Assembly: GCA_973895155.1 (NCBI GenBank)
Contig: OZ316892.1
Coordinates: forward strand, 30,442,001-30,506,000
DNA: 64,000 nucleotides
DNA from: Marsupella aquatica
Taxonomy: Eukaryota > Marchantiophyta
Direction: 5' to 3'
The notes under the pieces were generated by a model that saw only the letters and a program-made list of their open reading frames with translations, was not told the origin of the DNA and searched no databases. Shown one piece after another: positions 1 through 10,692 of the stretch (its first letter is position 1; each line of letters opens with the position of its first letter). A program made the translations under genes and the position numbers.

Positions 1-2663
1 CGCCATGACCCGGTTGTTGACTGCTATATGGGCCTCCTCTGCGTCTCTCAGCTCCTTCTTCCATTTCTCCCTGTCCTTGATTGCGTCGGCCAATTCTCCC
101 TGGGTCTGAGTCAGTTTATCCTTGATAATCTGACCATCAGCCTGCGCTGTGTCCAACTGCCCCTGCATGATGTTCAGCTCATGCCGCTTAATCCGCAGTT
201 CATCTTGGGCTTTCTTGGCCGCCCTTAGTTCTTCAATCTCGGCTTCCATCCTTCTAAGCCGCCGGATGACCTCATCCTTCTTGCTTCTCTCTAAAGCCAC
301 CGCTTCATCTAATTGGTGCTTCTCCAACTGCTCCCTATGGAAAAAGGGTCCTACCTCCAACTCCTCCCCAAAGATGCCGAGCGCAAGTTCTCCACACATC
401 TCACCATACTCCATGGCTCTATTCTTAGCGTAGGTGGAGTAAGTAGAAGTGATCGGCATCGTCCATCGCGGCCTCTGCTCCCAAGCCGTCTTGCGGATCT
501 CTTCAATCGTGGCTAGAGGTTTGCTTCCTTTTTTGGCTAGCCGCCTGATGTCCTCCGGCCAGTCTCCTCCTGGTAAATCCTTTTCCCTAGCCAAGGCTGC
601 CTCCTCTTCCTGCCTGATTTGCTCCTGAAATTCCTGCGCCGTCTGTTTTATCCGTCAAAGCTCGGGGGAGCAACATCTGGTGGGGGAGACTCAGGGCTAC
701 TCTGCTAGTTGGGGTCCCCTCGTACTACCCTTGGAAGTGTGGGGATAAACCGGCCACAGGTCCTTACTCCTGGAACGTGATGGTCCGACCCATAGCCGGA
801 GTTATCATGGCTGCAGTCCTCCACTATCTCCTCTACTTCTTGGACTTCCGGCTTCTCCCTCTCTTCTTCGTCGATAGGAGCTTCAGGCAATTCTTCCTCA
901 GATTCAGAGCTTGAGACTCCTACGTACATTTGAACACCCGGCTTGGATTCTGGCCTGATTCTCTCCTTATTTCCGGTAAAGGGGTTTTCCCTTGTAAGTC
1001 TGCTTAGGTTGACCTCTGGGGCAGTGTCCTGCATTGTTGCCGTTGCCGTTGTCGTTGCCATTCTCTTTTCTTTCTCCACTAGTTTCAGCAGATTCTGCAT
1101 GCCTGGTTGCTGCATCGGCAAGTCTTCCTTCCTTGGCCTAAACACCTGCTCAATCGTAGGGCTGACAGGTGGTTGAGGCTTCTCTGCTACCGGCCTCGGT
1201 GCTGGCGCTTCCTCGGGTGTCCTTACCTGTAGGGGAAGTACTGGGGCAAAGGTCTGACCTCTGGCATACCGGCACAACAGCGACATGTGATAGCCAAGCC
1301 GCGACACGCTCCCCATGCCGATTACCTGCTGCTCCTCCTTTAAGATCTTCTTCAATTGGTTGAGGAGGTACCCGTTGTAGTCCTGGCTTGGGTCTGGCCT
1401 CTCTGCCAGATAGACCTGTGCCTTGCCGATCTCTGCCCTCGGCAAGTTACAATGCATGGTTACCCGCAAGAAGTCGATCATCTCTCCTATGTGCGGGTTG
1501 GTACAGGTGTTCCAGAAGAAGCCATTCTTCGTTGATGGCCCGGGGAACGACCGGAACTCTTTGTCAGGCAAGGTCTTCCTGGTATCAACCTTGGTCTTAT
1601 TGCCTATCGGCAAGCCAAACACTTCGGCAATTACCTTGGGAGTAAGATAGAAATCCTTCCCATATATCCTCGTGCAATTGGTCTCGGGTTCCCATGACCC
1701 CACGAATTCTAATAGGTCTGACTCCGGCACCTCCAGCTTCAACCATGGTAATCTTACAAAGGCCTCTAAGCCGGATCCGGCCATGAAGCCTTGGTACTTC
1801 TTGGTCTGCATGGCCGTAAAGCATGCATCCTCCTCCCGTGCAAAATGTAGTTGCACCTCCACTGGTAGAGTTGCCTCCCAGCCCTTCCAGGTGTCATCCC
1901 TGGTTGGAATGGCATTAATGGGATCGACCTCCTCCTCTTCGGCTTCTCCCTGCCTCCCGCTCTGCTGCTCGGCTGGCTTCTTTGGTGCCGCCGACCTCGT
2001 TCTTTTCGCCGGGGTGGCTTCATCGATGACGGCTCCCTTCCTTTTCATCTCGGCTGCCGTGGAGGTTTCTCCTAGCACCGTTGCCTGGGTCCACCTTTCC
2101 GTGCTACCCTTCAATTCCCAGTGTATGTCGTTGCAGTTCTTGATGGCCTCTCGAATGCCGATGATTCTGTCTTTGCAAAACAGAAGATCGTCGAGCTGAT
2201 TGGAAGTAGGAGTCCACAAGAACTCGGCCTTGATGAGTTTGCCTCCTAAGAAAGCCGCTTTCTGCAGCTCCCACAATCGAGCGAGCTCCTGCCGTTCTCG
2301 AGCTGCTCTCTCCGATTCTTCGTCCTCGTAAGTCCCAATGTACTTAGTTGCCCGTTCGAACAGGCAACCCCAGAAATGTGTCGCTTGATTGACGTTGCTC
2401 ATACCCTCCTTAGGTCGATCGTCGGTATCTACTCTCTCCCCGAGTGCTTGCCTAAGCAGCTGACAGTAGTTGGCCTCCCGTAGTCGTCTGCCGAGTTTGT
2501 GCCTGCAAATGAGCCACAACTCCTCGCGAGCTGCCCTTACCCCTCTCCTCTTCCGGTCCTTCCTCCCGTTGATCCTTCCTAGCCGCCGATGCTTAGCGCA
2601 CCCTAACCCTAATCGAGTTCTCTCCCCTGGCGTCCTTACTTCCGGCCTCGGCTCGGGTTCCAT
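1..2663 (-). pseudogene. Mobile-domain-like/coiled-coil protein of element copy A, broken
   Basis: The frame opens at ATG 2663, about 115 bp inside the element end, and runs 652 codons to a TAG at 705-707. Copies B and C have CAG (Gln) at that codon, so this is a C-to-T nonsense change. About 50 bp further on (near 651) one G present in copies B and C is missing, giving a frameshift. The start is basic (Arg/Lys-rich). A Lys/Arg-rich, Glu-rich linker follows. The region with motif FYLTPKVIAEVFGLPIGNK resembles the retroelement-linked plant mobile or 'putative plant transposon' domains; that match is from memory of the family. The coiled-coil C-terminal half continues past the window start. Function is unknown. 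Confidence 0.8.
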
Positions 2664-2778
2664 AGTCGCCCCTAATTGTTTATATTTTCCTTGTTTTGTC
2701 CCTATACTAAGGTGTTGCCAGGGTGCATTCCTGCTTTACCCACTCAACTGGCCGAGTGATTCCTGACTAGGCATCACA
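1..2778 (-). mobile_element. 4.7-kb mobile element, copy A (truncated by window start)
   Basis: This stretch matches bases 38838-41616 of copy C almost base for base and is less similar to copy B. The element reads on the minus strand. Its 5-prime terminus (TGTGATGCC on the minus strand) lies at 2778, where similarity to copies B and C stops abruptly. The next five plus-strand bases, CTTAG (2779-2783), should be the target duplication; the partner copy lies left of the window. The insertion sits inside the open reading frame of the ParB-like gene at 2767-4134, so copy A is younger than that transposon. No reverse transcriptase, integrase or transposase is visible in this part. Confidence 0.85.
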
Positions 2779-4134
2779 CTTAGCCCAACCTATGATCCAA
2801 ACAACTGCCTTTGCCGAATGTTGTCCACTGATTGCAAGGAACTGCACCTTCTTATTCTTAACACCCCACTCAAACTCCTTTCGATCCTCAACAGTATTCT
2901 CATAATGGAGCAACTGCGAACTCTCTCTTGAATACGGAATTAAATCCGCCACAGCTGGTACCATTCCAGGGTTTCTAACCATGGATTTTGTGACCTCCAT
3001 GGCATGGTCTTTATTGAACATCCTATATACCAAAACTGCAGACGGCGAATCTATACTAGTGATAGGAATGTCAAAAGTTTCATTCATGCCAAATGTGTAA
3101 TACTCCTCAATCTCCTTAAGAACTTTGGCTCCTTCCTTAACGCTCTTTTCTCCTGGAGCATCTCCTGGAGTGCCATCATCATCGGTATGTGCATTCACAC
3201 CCGAGGAAGATGCCGGAATGAGATCTACCTTGGGCGGCGCGGACTTTTTTTGAGGTGGAGCCTTCTTCACTTTGCTTTCGGGTTTCTCAACCCTCTTCCT
3301 CTTTTGAGACACCTTTGCTTCCTTTTTGTCCAAACCTGACATCTTGTCTCCTGCAGCTACAGATTTCAATTTACCTGTTTGTCTCCGATGAGACAACACC
3401 CACTTTTTACAAGCATCCTCGTCAAATTCTCCGGCTCCAAACACAAAATCAGGGGATATGGATTCAAACTCCCCCAATTTGGATTCCGACATTAGTCTCA
3501 AAACCTTCCACGTGAAAGGAGTCATGAATGCATCATCACAATCAAACCCATACTTTCGACAGTAAAGGAATCCAAAAATTATGTCCGCTCCAGATATAGG
3601 AGTATCTTCTAGCAAATTACTTGTAGTAAAACCCCCAGGGAAGAACCCCATTGATATCACGCTCAGTTGTTTCCTGGCTGCACGTTCAATGTTAAGATCG
3701 CAAGAGTAGTTTTTGGCGTGAAGTCTAATTAGAGCCCACTTCCCTGTCTCGTGGTTCTCCACCGTCAAAACCATGTCCTTACCGTTACTTGTCACAATAG
3801 AAACAATAGGCCCTAGAAGGCTGCACACTAGAGGATCGACTGATGGAGACCTCGTCTTCACACAAATAATAGTTCCTTCCATGTCTTCAGTTTCAGCAAG
3901 CTCAATGGCCCAATAGAATCCAAATAAACCCTGTCCAGGGCAGGAAACCTCAATTGCATGTTCATCTTCGACTACCAAATTGGGCGATCCCAATTTTGCA
4001 CCTAGTACAGCCAAAATGTAGCAATTGTCAGAAACATGTACTACAAAACCAAGAAACAAATAGGTGGCTCGAGATGATCTCGATCTTCCTTTTAAGTTTA
4101 ATAGTCTGACATGTTCCAATGCCATTTCATCCAT
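2767..4134 (-). pseudogene. ParB/sulfiredoxin-fold-like protein, 3-prime end cut off by element A
   Basis: The frame is 455 codons, but the last residues (C-D-A-stop) are encoded by the end of element A. Genuine coding therefore stops near 2779 and the rest of the gene is lost or lies left of the window. Residues 1-240 form an unrecognised globular region. Residues 245-300 are Lys-rich and nuclear-localisation-like (QKRKRVEKPESK). The end, with IPITSIDSPS, a central NPGMVPAV and FLAISGQHSAKA, resembles the ParB/Srx fold, whose signature is a Gly-x-His/Arg turn after a beta strand; this is pattern recognition only. The gene is divergent from the DUF8039-like/transposase unit at 6523-10215 and shares its palindromic control region, so it is probably the second gene of one DNA transposon. 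It could instead be an unrelated host gene. Confidence 0.6.
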
Positions 4135-5005
4135 GGAATTTAAAAAGAGATTTCAAACCCAAGAAATCTAAAAAGATAACACAATAGTTAGGAAACACAA
4201 TAGGCTCGAGATGATCTCGATCCACCATCTGTTTAAAAGATCTCGATCCTCATATATATCAGTTGAGGTTTTATTCCATTGCATATCATGAACCAGTCAA
4301 ATTTAACGAACAACATTTTCAAGAATGATCCAATGTCACCTATTCGACCACATTCAAAACCCTCTAACTCAGTGGTTTGTCATCTTCACAAACGAGTTGG
4401 AGGACTAAGAAAGTGGTCCAAAAGGCAAGCTTGGATCACAATGAAAAGGATATTGGTAATTGATGACATGGAGTCCTTCCAACTGGAAGAAATTGGCCAA
4501 GGGATACGAATGACCATAAAGGAAGATGGTGAGGGATATATTTGGCTCGAGACGATCTCGAGCCTAACATGTCAAACGAGTGATCCAAATATCATATTCA
4601 ACAATGAACATCATATTCAATCAATGATTAAAATCCACTTTCTCCATTGACTTCTGATACCCACAAACCCGTTCAGATGTCAATAATCAGAATGAGTTGG
4701 AGGGTATAGGAATCCCTGGAGAAAGGAAATTTTAGATTTTTTGGATATGATTTTTCACTTTTGAAGGATAAGGGTTTCCAACTTGAAGAAATCTCACTAG
4801 GTCACATGCAGGAATTGCATATTGGCTCGAGACGATCTCGAGCCTCATGCCACTTACATCAAATGCAAAATCAATTGATAGATCACAACTTTTGAAGCAA
4901 AGTATTGTAGAAAACATCAATAGGCTCGAGATGATCTCAAGCCTCAACTGCATCCAAGGAATCCAGAAACAAGTGGACCAATTGAAGCTTGAGACAATCT
5001 CGAGT
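4062..5005. promoter_or_regulatory. Left set of CTCGAGA-N3-TCTCGAG palindromes
   Basis: Six full or slightly degenerate copies lie near 4064, 4202, 4543, 4823, 4922 and 4985. The two at 4543 and 4823 are perfect 21-bp palindromes with arms GGCTCGAGA/TCTCGAGCC. On the plus strand the three central bases are TGA or CGA, with one CAA. The first copy overlaps the N-terminal codons of the minus-strand gene; the others lie upstream of it. Extra CTCGAG half-sites continue at about 5206, 5276, 5310 and 5328. They could be binding sites for the transposon's own protein. No protein partner can be proved from sequence. Confidence 0.7.
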
Positions 5006-5155
5006 TAAACCTGAACAGAACAAAGATGATGAATTACGTTTAATGGTGCGATGGATCTGATGCGCTGAGTCTAGATGGGTCTGAAGCTCTTTGCCAACGG
5101 TTGCAAGGTTGTACTCAGCGAATTCCTCCTTGGAGAAATCTACAACAGTCAACAT
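4937..5155 (-). CDS. Possible 5-prime exon of the ParB-like gene
   Basis: A 72-codon open frame with an ATG at 5155 lies about 0.8 kb upstream of the main minus-strand frame. Its start (MLTVVDFSKEEFAEYNLATV) has a soluble-protein composition rather than a random one. It could be a first exon spliced to the downstream frame or a small separate gene. No homologue is recognised and no splice pair was established. Confidence 0.25.
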   Translation of the reverse strand: MLTVVDFSKEEFAEYNLATVGKELQTHLDSAHQIHRTIKRNSSSLFCSGLTRDCLKLQLVHLFLDSLDAVEA

Positions 5156-5205
5156 GGCTGGTGAAGAGAGGAACGTACTACGGGCTGAGAACTTAAAAAC
5201 AAATC

Positions 5206-5650
5206 TCGAGCCTAAACAGAATATCTCGACCCTATCGAAGCTCTAGCTTAAACACAAAATCTTGATACTATAAAAGCTCGAGGAAAACCTAATCTCGACC
5301 CTCTGCAATCTCGAGGGTAATACAAGGATCTCGAGGCAAGAGCGCAAAACAATCTAGAGGCAAGGAGGCAAGGGACGCGAGGAGGCGAAGAGGCGAGGAG
5401 GCGAATATGAAAATGGGGACTTCAAAACCCCTGAAGCCACTATAAGCCCCTCGGGGGTCAGCCTTGGCCGTGCCAAGCGTGCTAGGGCTCGTGCAGGCTC
5501 AGGCAGGCTGCCACGCAACCTGCTGGGTGCGTACAGTCATTATTACGGTCACAGGTGTTGTCATTATTGTTATCCGTACTTCAACCCTGCCGTGAGTTTA
5601 GCCGTGACACAAGTTCAACGAAGCCGTCTTATTGGCCTTTTTGTCTGTCA
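5206..5650. other. Centre of the divergent intergenic region
   Basis: This stretch has no gene. It holds CTCGAG half-sites up to about 5345, then GAGGCGA repeats near 5383-5404 and a GC-rich patch around 5440-5530. It lies between the two oppositely oriented palindrome sets and is the likely shared control region of the divergent genes. Confidence 0.4.
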
Positions 5651-5884
5651 GGGTTTTATATATTGCTTCTCTTTGGTCTCCAGCGGGTCATTCTTCTCAT
5701 TTCGTTTCATTGCTCGCTCGTTTCTCCCTCTGCCTCTCTCTCCCTCTCCCTCTCCCTCTCTTTGGCTCTAGATTTCTGCTCTGATCTCTTTCTATTGTTC
5801 TTTGCAAGGGTTGTGGACTCTACGTTTGTGTTTAGGATATTTCAAGAAATTCTCATTGTAAGCCCTAAAGGAGGTCTAAAATAA
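5650..5884 (+). promoter_or_regulatory. Likely promoter and leader of the transposase unit
   Basis: A TATA-like TTTTATATATTGC begins at about 5654. About 80 bp further on there is a strongly pyrimidine-rich leader of TCTCCC repeats (5720-5765), as is common in plant 5-prime leaders. A frame through this stretch is Ser/Leu low-complexity and is not counted as a protein. The assignment rests on these two signals and on position upstream of the plus-strand genes. Confidence 0.4.
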
Positions 5885-6134
5885 TCGAGCTCCTATCTTT
5901 TAGAAAACCAAACCTTTTCAGCTTATACTATTGTCGGTCAAAATCCATTTGGAAGCATTTTCCCTCTATTTGATGGCCTTTTAGAAGCTATTTCTCAGTG
6001 TCTGGAAGTAAACTGGGAGCCTACTTTCTTAATTGCACCAAATCATTCCTCTAGATCATCTAGAGCCATTATATGCTCTTATTTTGGGTGGCTTATTATT
6101 CATAATAGTTTCTTTGTCAAATACAATGTCCTTT

Positions 6135-6495
6135 TTGGCTCGAGATCATCTCGAGTCATAAGTTTGATCCTCAAACTTATTCACTTTTGCCTTCTTTCTA
6201 ATGGTGCATTCGGTTTTCCTTCTTATAATTGAGTTTGTAGAGAGTCGGAGGTATAGAATCTGAATTCGCTATTCAGTGAGATTTCATATTTTACCTCGAG
6301 ATCGTCTCGAGCTAAATACTTCTGAATTTTTACATATTGGAGTTTTTTGTCCCTCTTCTACCTCGAGATCGTCTCGAGGTAGAAGAGTTTCTTATTTTCT
6401 CTATCACACAATTTTGTGGGATAAACTTCTACACTTGGGTTTTTTGGTTTGTTTTTGTAGTCACTTTACCTCGAGATCATCTCGAGGTAACTACA
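6135..6495. promoter_or_regulatory. Right set of CTCGAGA-N3-TCTCGAG palindromes
   Basis: Copies lie near 6137, 6294, 6361 and 6470, with a diverged fifth at 7503. The copy at 6353-6387 is a perfect 35-bp palindrome (16-bp arms around TCG). The one centred near 6476 has 11-bp perfect arms plus outer GTAGT/ACTAC after a short bulge. The central triplets on the plus strand are TCA or TCG, the reverse complements of those in the left set, so the two sets face each other. They end just before the ATG at 6523. Confidence 0.7.
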
Positions 6496-6522
6496 TCCAA
6501 CTGTTTGGACCACGTTTTCAAA

Positions 6523-7685
6523 ATGGGGATTTTCTTTCGAGGGGACAAGGTTTTCCTCGTAATCGACGGAGTGGAAGTTGCTTGCGGGACCGTCCTCAAG
6601 GTTGACCCGGGTGACTCAGTGCGTAATGTTGATATGGGAAGTAATCGTATAGGAGTTCTCATTGAGAAGTGCTATGAGGGATCACGGGAAATTCCTTACC
6701 CTTTGCCGCCGATCAGGACCCTCATTGATGCTGTCGACTTCTGCATTATTTGGGATGCCTGTTTTGCATATTTGAAGTCACAGTCAACTCCAGCGACAAC
6801 ACAAATGGATGCCTCTTGTTTTACAAAGGATACGGTTCCCGGTTTTGTACCAGACAAATCTTCGGTGGGAAGTTTTGGAGACTCGATTATATCTGGTGAT
6901 GAAGTTGAGCTCTGGATCGGCAATCAGATTGTGGCTCGTGGATTTGTGTTCAAGACGAATCCCAATGAGACCTGTCACAATGAAAGACTTGGCACTTCTA
7001 GGATTAGTGTGAAAATATGTGAAGTTTTCAAGGAAGGGAGAGGTTACCCTTTCCTCACAATGGAGCCGATACCGTTCAGGAAGCATTGGACACTTTTGTA
7101 TTCTGGAATTTAAAGGATGTTACTCGGAGGAGTTCTTCCCAGGATATGCTAAACAACCTATCCACACGGGATGTTTTTTCAAATTATAATTTCAAGGATT
7201 ATAGTTTGCGTTCTAATTGGATGACCGAGGAGGTGGAATTGTATGCTGAGGATAATCGGACCAAAGTGGGGGTTGGCATCATCACAGTTCCTTTCAAGTC
7301 AGGTGCAATTGATGATGATGTTCTTGGACCAGATCACGTTGGGGTTGCTATCACACGCGTGATTGACCCTCTATTTTTCCCAAATATCTCCCCAGGAGTG
7401 CCTGGTCTTGTTAGGTGGGTCGTCCGTTCACTTCTACTGATATCAAGGGGTATTTTTCTTCTGGATCTCATTGAAGAGGTTTCTCCAAAACCAATTATTG
7501 ATGGTCGAGATCATCTAGAGGTAGATATGAAAGGTGACACTGAGTTTTCGAAGCGCCCGTATAATTTCATCAAGAGAACGAAGGTCAACCCAGATGAAAA
7601 AAAGGAAGAAGCACTTGGAGTCTCGGGCGATACTGAAAATCACAGAGGAGGAAATCGACTCCATCCAAAGAGAAGGTTGTTGTAA
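6523..7685 (+). pseudogene. Three tandem DUF8039-like domains upstream of the transposase, frameshifted
   Basis: The best start is ATG 6523, right after the last palindrome; longer frames read through the palindromes. Three related domains follow at about 6523-6755, 6880-7115 and 7215-7410. Each has a beta-rich start (DKVFLVIDG, DEVELWIGN, EEVELYAED), then a Gly-rich middle. Domains 1 and 2 end in a helix with an aromatic W-D or W-N end. This matches the DUF8039-type module found with plant transposon proteins, from family memory. Domain 2 starts in one frame, but its end (DTVQEALDTFVFWN) is in another, so a one-base indel lies near 7045-7065. A second frame change joins this block to the transposase near 7630. 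Either these are lesions or a small intron has been missed. Confidence 0.6.
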
Positions 7686-10215
7686 GTTGAAGTGTTGCCT
7701 CAGCATGCCGAGAGAAGACCTACAGGCGATAAGGAGGGAATACCATGGGATGTCAAGCGACAACAAAACCAGTCACATTCTCACTCTTTTTGGCTGTAGG
7801 GAGAAGGAAGTGGAGACAAAAGGATATTTTGTTGTAAGAAGTAGACTTGTTTGCAAGGGTGCATTTATTAAAATGCATGGATTCAGCACTGCCAAGTATT
7901 ATGATTACAAAAATCAATATGAAGCAGGTTGCACGGTTGGATTCCACGGAAACAAGGGTTCACACAAGACACGGGGAAGCACCTTGCATGCTCGTGCTTT
8001 GTTGGAGTCCATTCTAACCCAAAACGGAGAACCCATGCCGCATCTTCCCTATGGAGGGTCTCACGGGACTGACACGGTTGAGTACAGACTTCCATCTTGT
8101 TTCACGAAGAAAGAGATTTTTGAGGAGGTATACTCAAAAATGGAATTAGATGGCTACGTGAAGGTGAGTGAAAACACTATGTATAAACTCTGGAGTGAGT
8201 CCTTCATGAATTTTGACTTTCACAAGGGAAGTGCATTTGCAAAGTGTACACTTTGCACTGAGTTCAAAGATCAGTTGATGCGGGAGAAGAGAAAGAAAGA
8301 GCGTTTGGAGATTGAGGAAAGAAGAGCTCGCCATCTTCGTGAGCAAATGTCTAGGAGATATGTTTACTATGCTCATAGGGTTCTTGCGAAGAAGGATCCT
8401 GAGAACTATCTTTGCATTATACATGACAAGATGGACCAGGCCAAGACATGGATCCCTAGGTTGGTCTCCACTCCTAAATCATTGTCTGGTAGTGGTCAAC
8501 CGCTCCCCATTGCGCTCACTGGGATGTTGACCCATGGAAGGGATCCCGGAGTGTATGCTCACTTCAGTTTCACTGGGCTTTGGCCGGGAGATGCAGACTT
8601 CACAGTGACATCATTGGCCAAGTGCCTTAGAGATCTGGAGGATTACAAGGGGGACAAATCTGGAGACCTCCTTGAAGGATTATATTGGGCTGCAACGAGA
8701 CCGATTTTTCAATCTCTTTTGGACTTTGAAGCATTTCTCGCAGGTTACTTAGAACCCAAAAAAGTCTCAATTGCTAGATTTCAAGGAGCTGAAGATGACC
8801 AAGACTACTTTGGTGTTGATCCCAAGGCTACATCTACCTCTTTCAAACCATTGCCAAGGCACCTGACCTTGCAAATGGATAATTCAGGGAAAGATAACAA
8901 AAACCAGTACGTGATGGCATTTTGCAGTGAGCTTGTTAGTAGAGGGGTTTTTGAAACAGTGCAGATGTCGTTTCTCATGGTCGGTCACACCCATGAGGAT
9001 GTTGATGCATTGTTTTCAAAAGTATCCAACCAAGTGAAGTACAAGGAGGTTTCTACCCTCTTGGGGTTGATGGCTGAGGTTTGGGAGTGTGAAAGCATTC
9101 ATCCTGTTCCACGGTTGATCCAAGAGGTTGCAGCTTACAAAGAGTTTTTGAAAACTTTCAAAGTAAAAGACATAGAGGGTCACTCAAAACCAGTGGCATT
9201 TCTTTTCTCTATGAGAGATAATGTTCCAATATATCAATACAAAGCACATGTGAAACAACCTTGGTACCCTCCAACCGGAAGGTCCATTTGGAGAACTGAT
9301 TCTAGCACCAATGCTCTCATTTTACCAGAAGGTCAACCATTTGCAAAACCCATCTCTGGGGATGTACGAGGCAAGGTTGAAGAAATCATCCCATTCCTTA
9401 ATCGTTACATTGAGTTTTTGAAGAAGAGTTGTAAGGATGAGACCTCTACAGCATATCGTGAGCAGTTTCCTTTGGTGAAATATTGGGAGATGGTGGTGCA
9501 AGTATTATCTGGGGAGCTTACAATTGAAGGGGAGGCAGAAATACAGTTAGCATTGACATATGAATTCTGGCCAAAAACCAACCACGGAACTGGTTACAAG
9601 GTTAGTAGTACAGGAACCTCTGAACCATTGGGGGAGCCTAGTAGTAGTACACAGAATCCACAAATGGTGGAGCTTCAGAATGAGTACCTGGAAGAGATGG
9701 AGGATCAAGCTGCAACATTTGTTGGCGCTCGACACGAGCGAGAACTTGCACGTTGGATTCCTCTGCAGGACATTCAAGAGGGTCACTTTGTATTTCTCCG
9801 TCCAGAGGATGAATGGGAAAAGAAGAATGGGAAAGAATGTTTCTGGTTGGTGAGAGCTTTGGGTGTTGTGGACCCAAACCATGTTCAAGTTCCTTTAGGA
9901 GACTTGCAATGCAATGAGAATTCTCCTACTAGTACACGGTATGCTCCTATGTTCCAAGTGCAATGGTGGAGGCCTAAACATGGTAAGCATGATGCACCGG
10001 ATCATGTGCGATATTCACGTTGCTTTCAGACCACTAAGACTTGGGAGGTGGATCCTGGGTTTGACAGTGCCACTGAATATTGGCAATTTGCTAATTCTGC
10101 TATGTATGGATTCAAGTCACGCTCTAGAGAAGAAAATATAATTGATAGAGGTTTGACCATTCCCAAGAATGTTTTGAAAACACTCAAAACCTACATGGAA
10201 GGGATTGTTGAGTAA
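7534..10215 (+). CDS. DDE-type transposase-like protein (DUF7869-like class)
   Basis: This is a long open frame of up to 893 codons. Real homology probably begins near 7630, at the Cys-rich GCCKLKCC segment. An N-terminal conserved part with LHARALLESI-like spacing is followed by a CxxC pair (CTLC) and a charged helix. The core has IIHDKMDQAK (Asp298, Asp301), LQMDNSGKDNKN (Asp449) and VGHTHEDVDALFS (Glu488, Asp489, Asp491), spaced like an RNase-H-fold DDE catalytic triad. This pattern is what I associate with DUF7869-annotated transposases of plants, oomycetes and animals. The C-terminus has a chromo/BAH-like stretch (FVFLRPEDEW, FQVQWWRPK). The frame itself is intact, but its link to the upstream domains is frameshifted. 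Catalytic activity is inferred, not shown. Confidence 0.65.
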   Translation: MTLSFRSARIISSRERRSTQMKKRKKHLESRAILKITEEEIDSIQREGCCKLKCCLSMPREDLQAIRREYHGMSSDNKTSHILTLFGCREKEVETKGYFVVRSRLVCKGAFIKMHGFSTAKYYDYKNQYEAGCTVGFHGNKGSHKTRGSTLHARALLESILTQNGEPMPHLPYGGSHGTDTVEYRLPSCFTKKEIFEEVYSKMELDGYVKVSENTMYKLWSESFMNFDFHKGSAFAKCTLCTEFKDQLMREKRKKERLEIEERRARHLREQMSRRYVYYAHRVLAKKDPENYLCIIHDKMDQAKTWIPRLVSTPKSLSGSGQPLPIALTGMLTHGRDPGVYAHFSFTGLWPGDADFTVTSLAKCLRDLEDYKGDKSGDLLEGLYWAATRPIFQSLLDFEAFLAGYLEPKKVSIARFQGAEDDQDYFGVDPKATSTSFKPLPRHLTLQMDNSGKDNKNQYVMAFCSELVSRGVFETVQMSFLMVGHTHEDVDALFSKVSNQVKYKEVSTLLGLMAEVWECESIHPVPRLIQEVAAYKEFLKTFKVKDIEGHSKPVAFLFSMRDNVPIYQYKAHVKQPWYPPTGRSIWRTDSSTNALILPEGQPFAKPISGDVRGKVEEIIPFLNRYIEFLKKSCKDETSTAYREQFPLVKYWEMVVQVLSGELTIEGEAEIQLALTYEFWPKTNHGTGYKVSSTGTSEPLGEPSSSTQNPQMVELQNEYLEEMEDQAATFVGARHERELARWIPLQDIQEGHFVFLRPEDEWEKKNGKECFWLVRALGVVDPNHVQVPLGDLQCNENSPTSTRYAPMFQVQWWRPKHGKHDAPDHVRYSRCFQTTKTWEVDPGFDSATEYWQFANSAMYGFKSRSREENIIDRGLTIPKNVLKTLKTYMEGIVE

Positions 10216-10234
10216 GTCGAATGTTTTTTAGTAG

Positions 10235-10332
10235 TCACTCTGTCAGAGTGAGGGAGTCTATGTCATTTAGTTTGGAATTAGACATGTCAGAGTGAGGGAG
10301 TCTATGTCAATTAGTTTGGAATCAGACATGTC
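10235..10332 (+). repeat. Direct repeat downstream of the transposase
   Basis: Two nearly identical copies of a unit of about 45 bp (GTCAGAGTGAGGGAGTCTATG onward to TTAGACATG) follow the transposase stop codon directly. They lie in its likely 3-prime untranslated region or the subterminal part of the transposon. Confidence 0.8.
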
Positions 10333-10692
10333 TTTAGTACTTACTGTTGGTTAGTACTAAGTAGTATATATATCTAGTTAAGTAACTAATTATTATAATA
10401 TTTTGGGATACTAGTTTGATTAGGTGGAGGTAATTGGACTTGGATACCTTTATAATTGCTTTAATTAATTATTATATCAATACAGACTATATATTACATG
10501 AAGTCTTAATATCCATGATAGGATGTGAGTGCCTCTTAGTACTGTCTACTAGTAAACCTTAGTTTCAACTCGAGTTGCTTAGAATGTAACAAATTACTTG
10601 TCTGAATGGATAGTAAGCCAAGTATCATTCAAATTTAATATATTAAATGCTCTCAATTAGTAACTAAGTAGAAGGTTAATTTAGCTAGCTAA

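Noticed and set aside
5555-5884. 109-codon plus-strand protein
   Set aside because: Dominated by a CT-rich leader that gives Ser/Leu repeats; better read as an untranslated leader.
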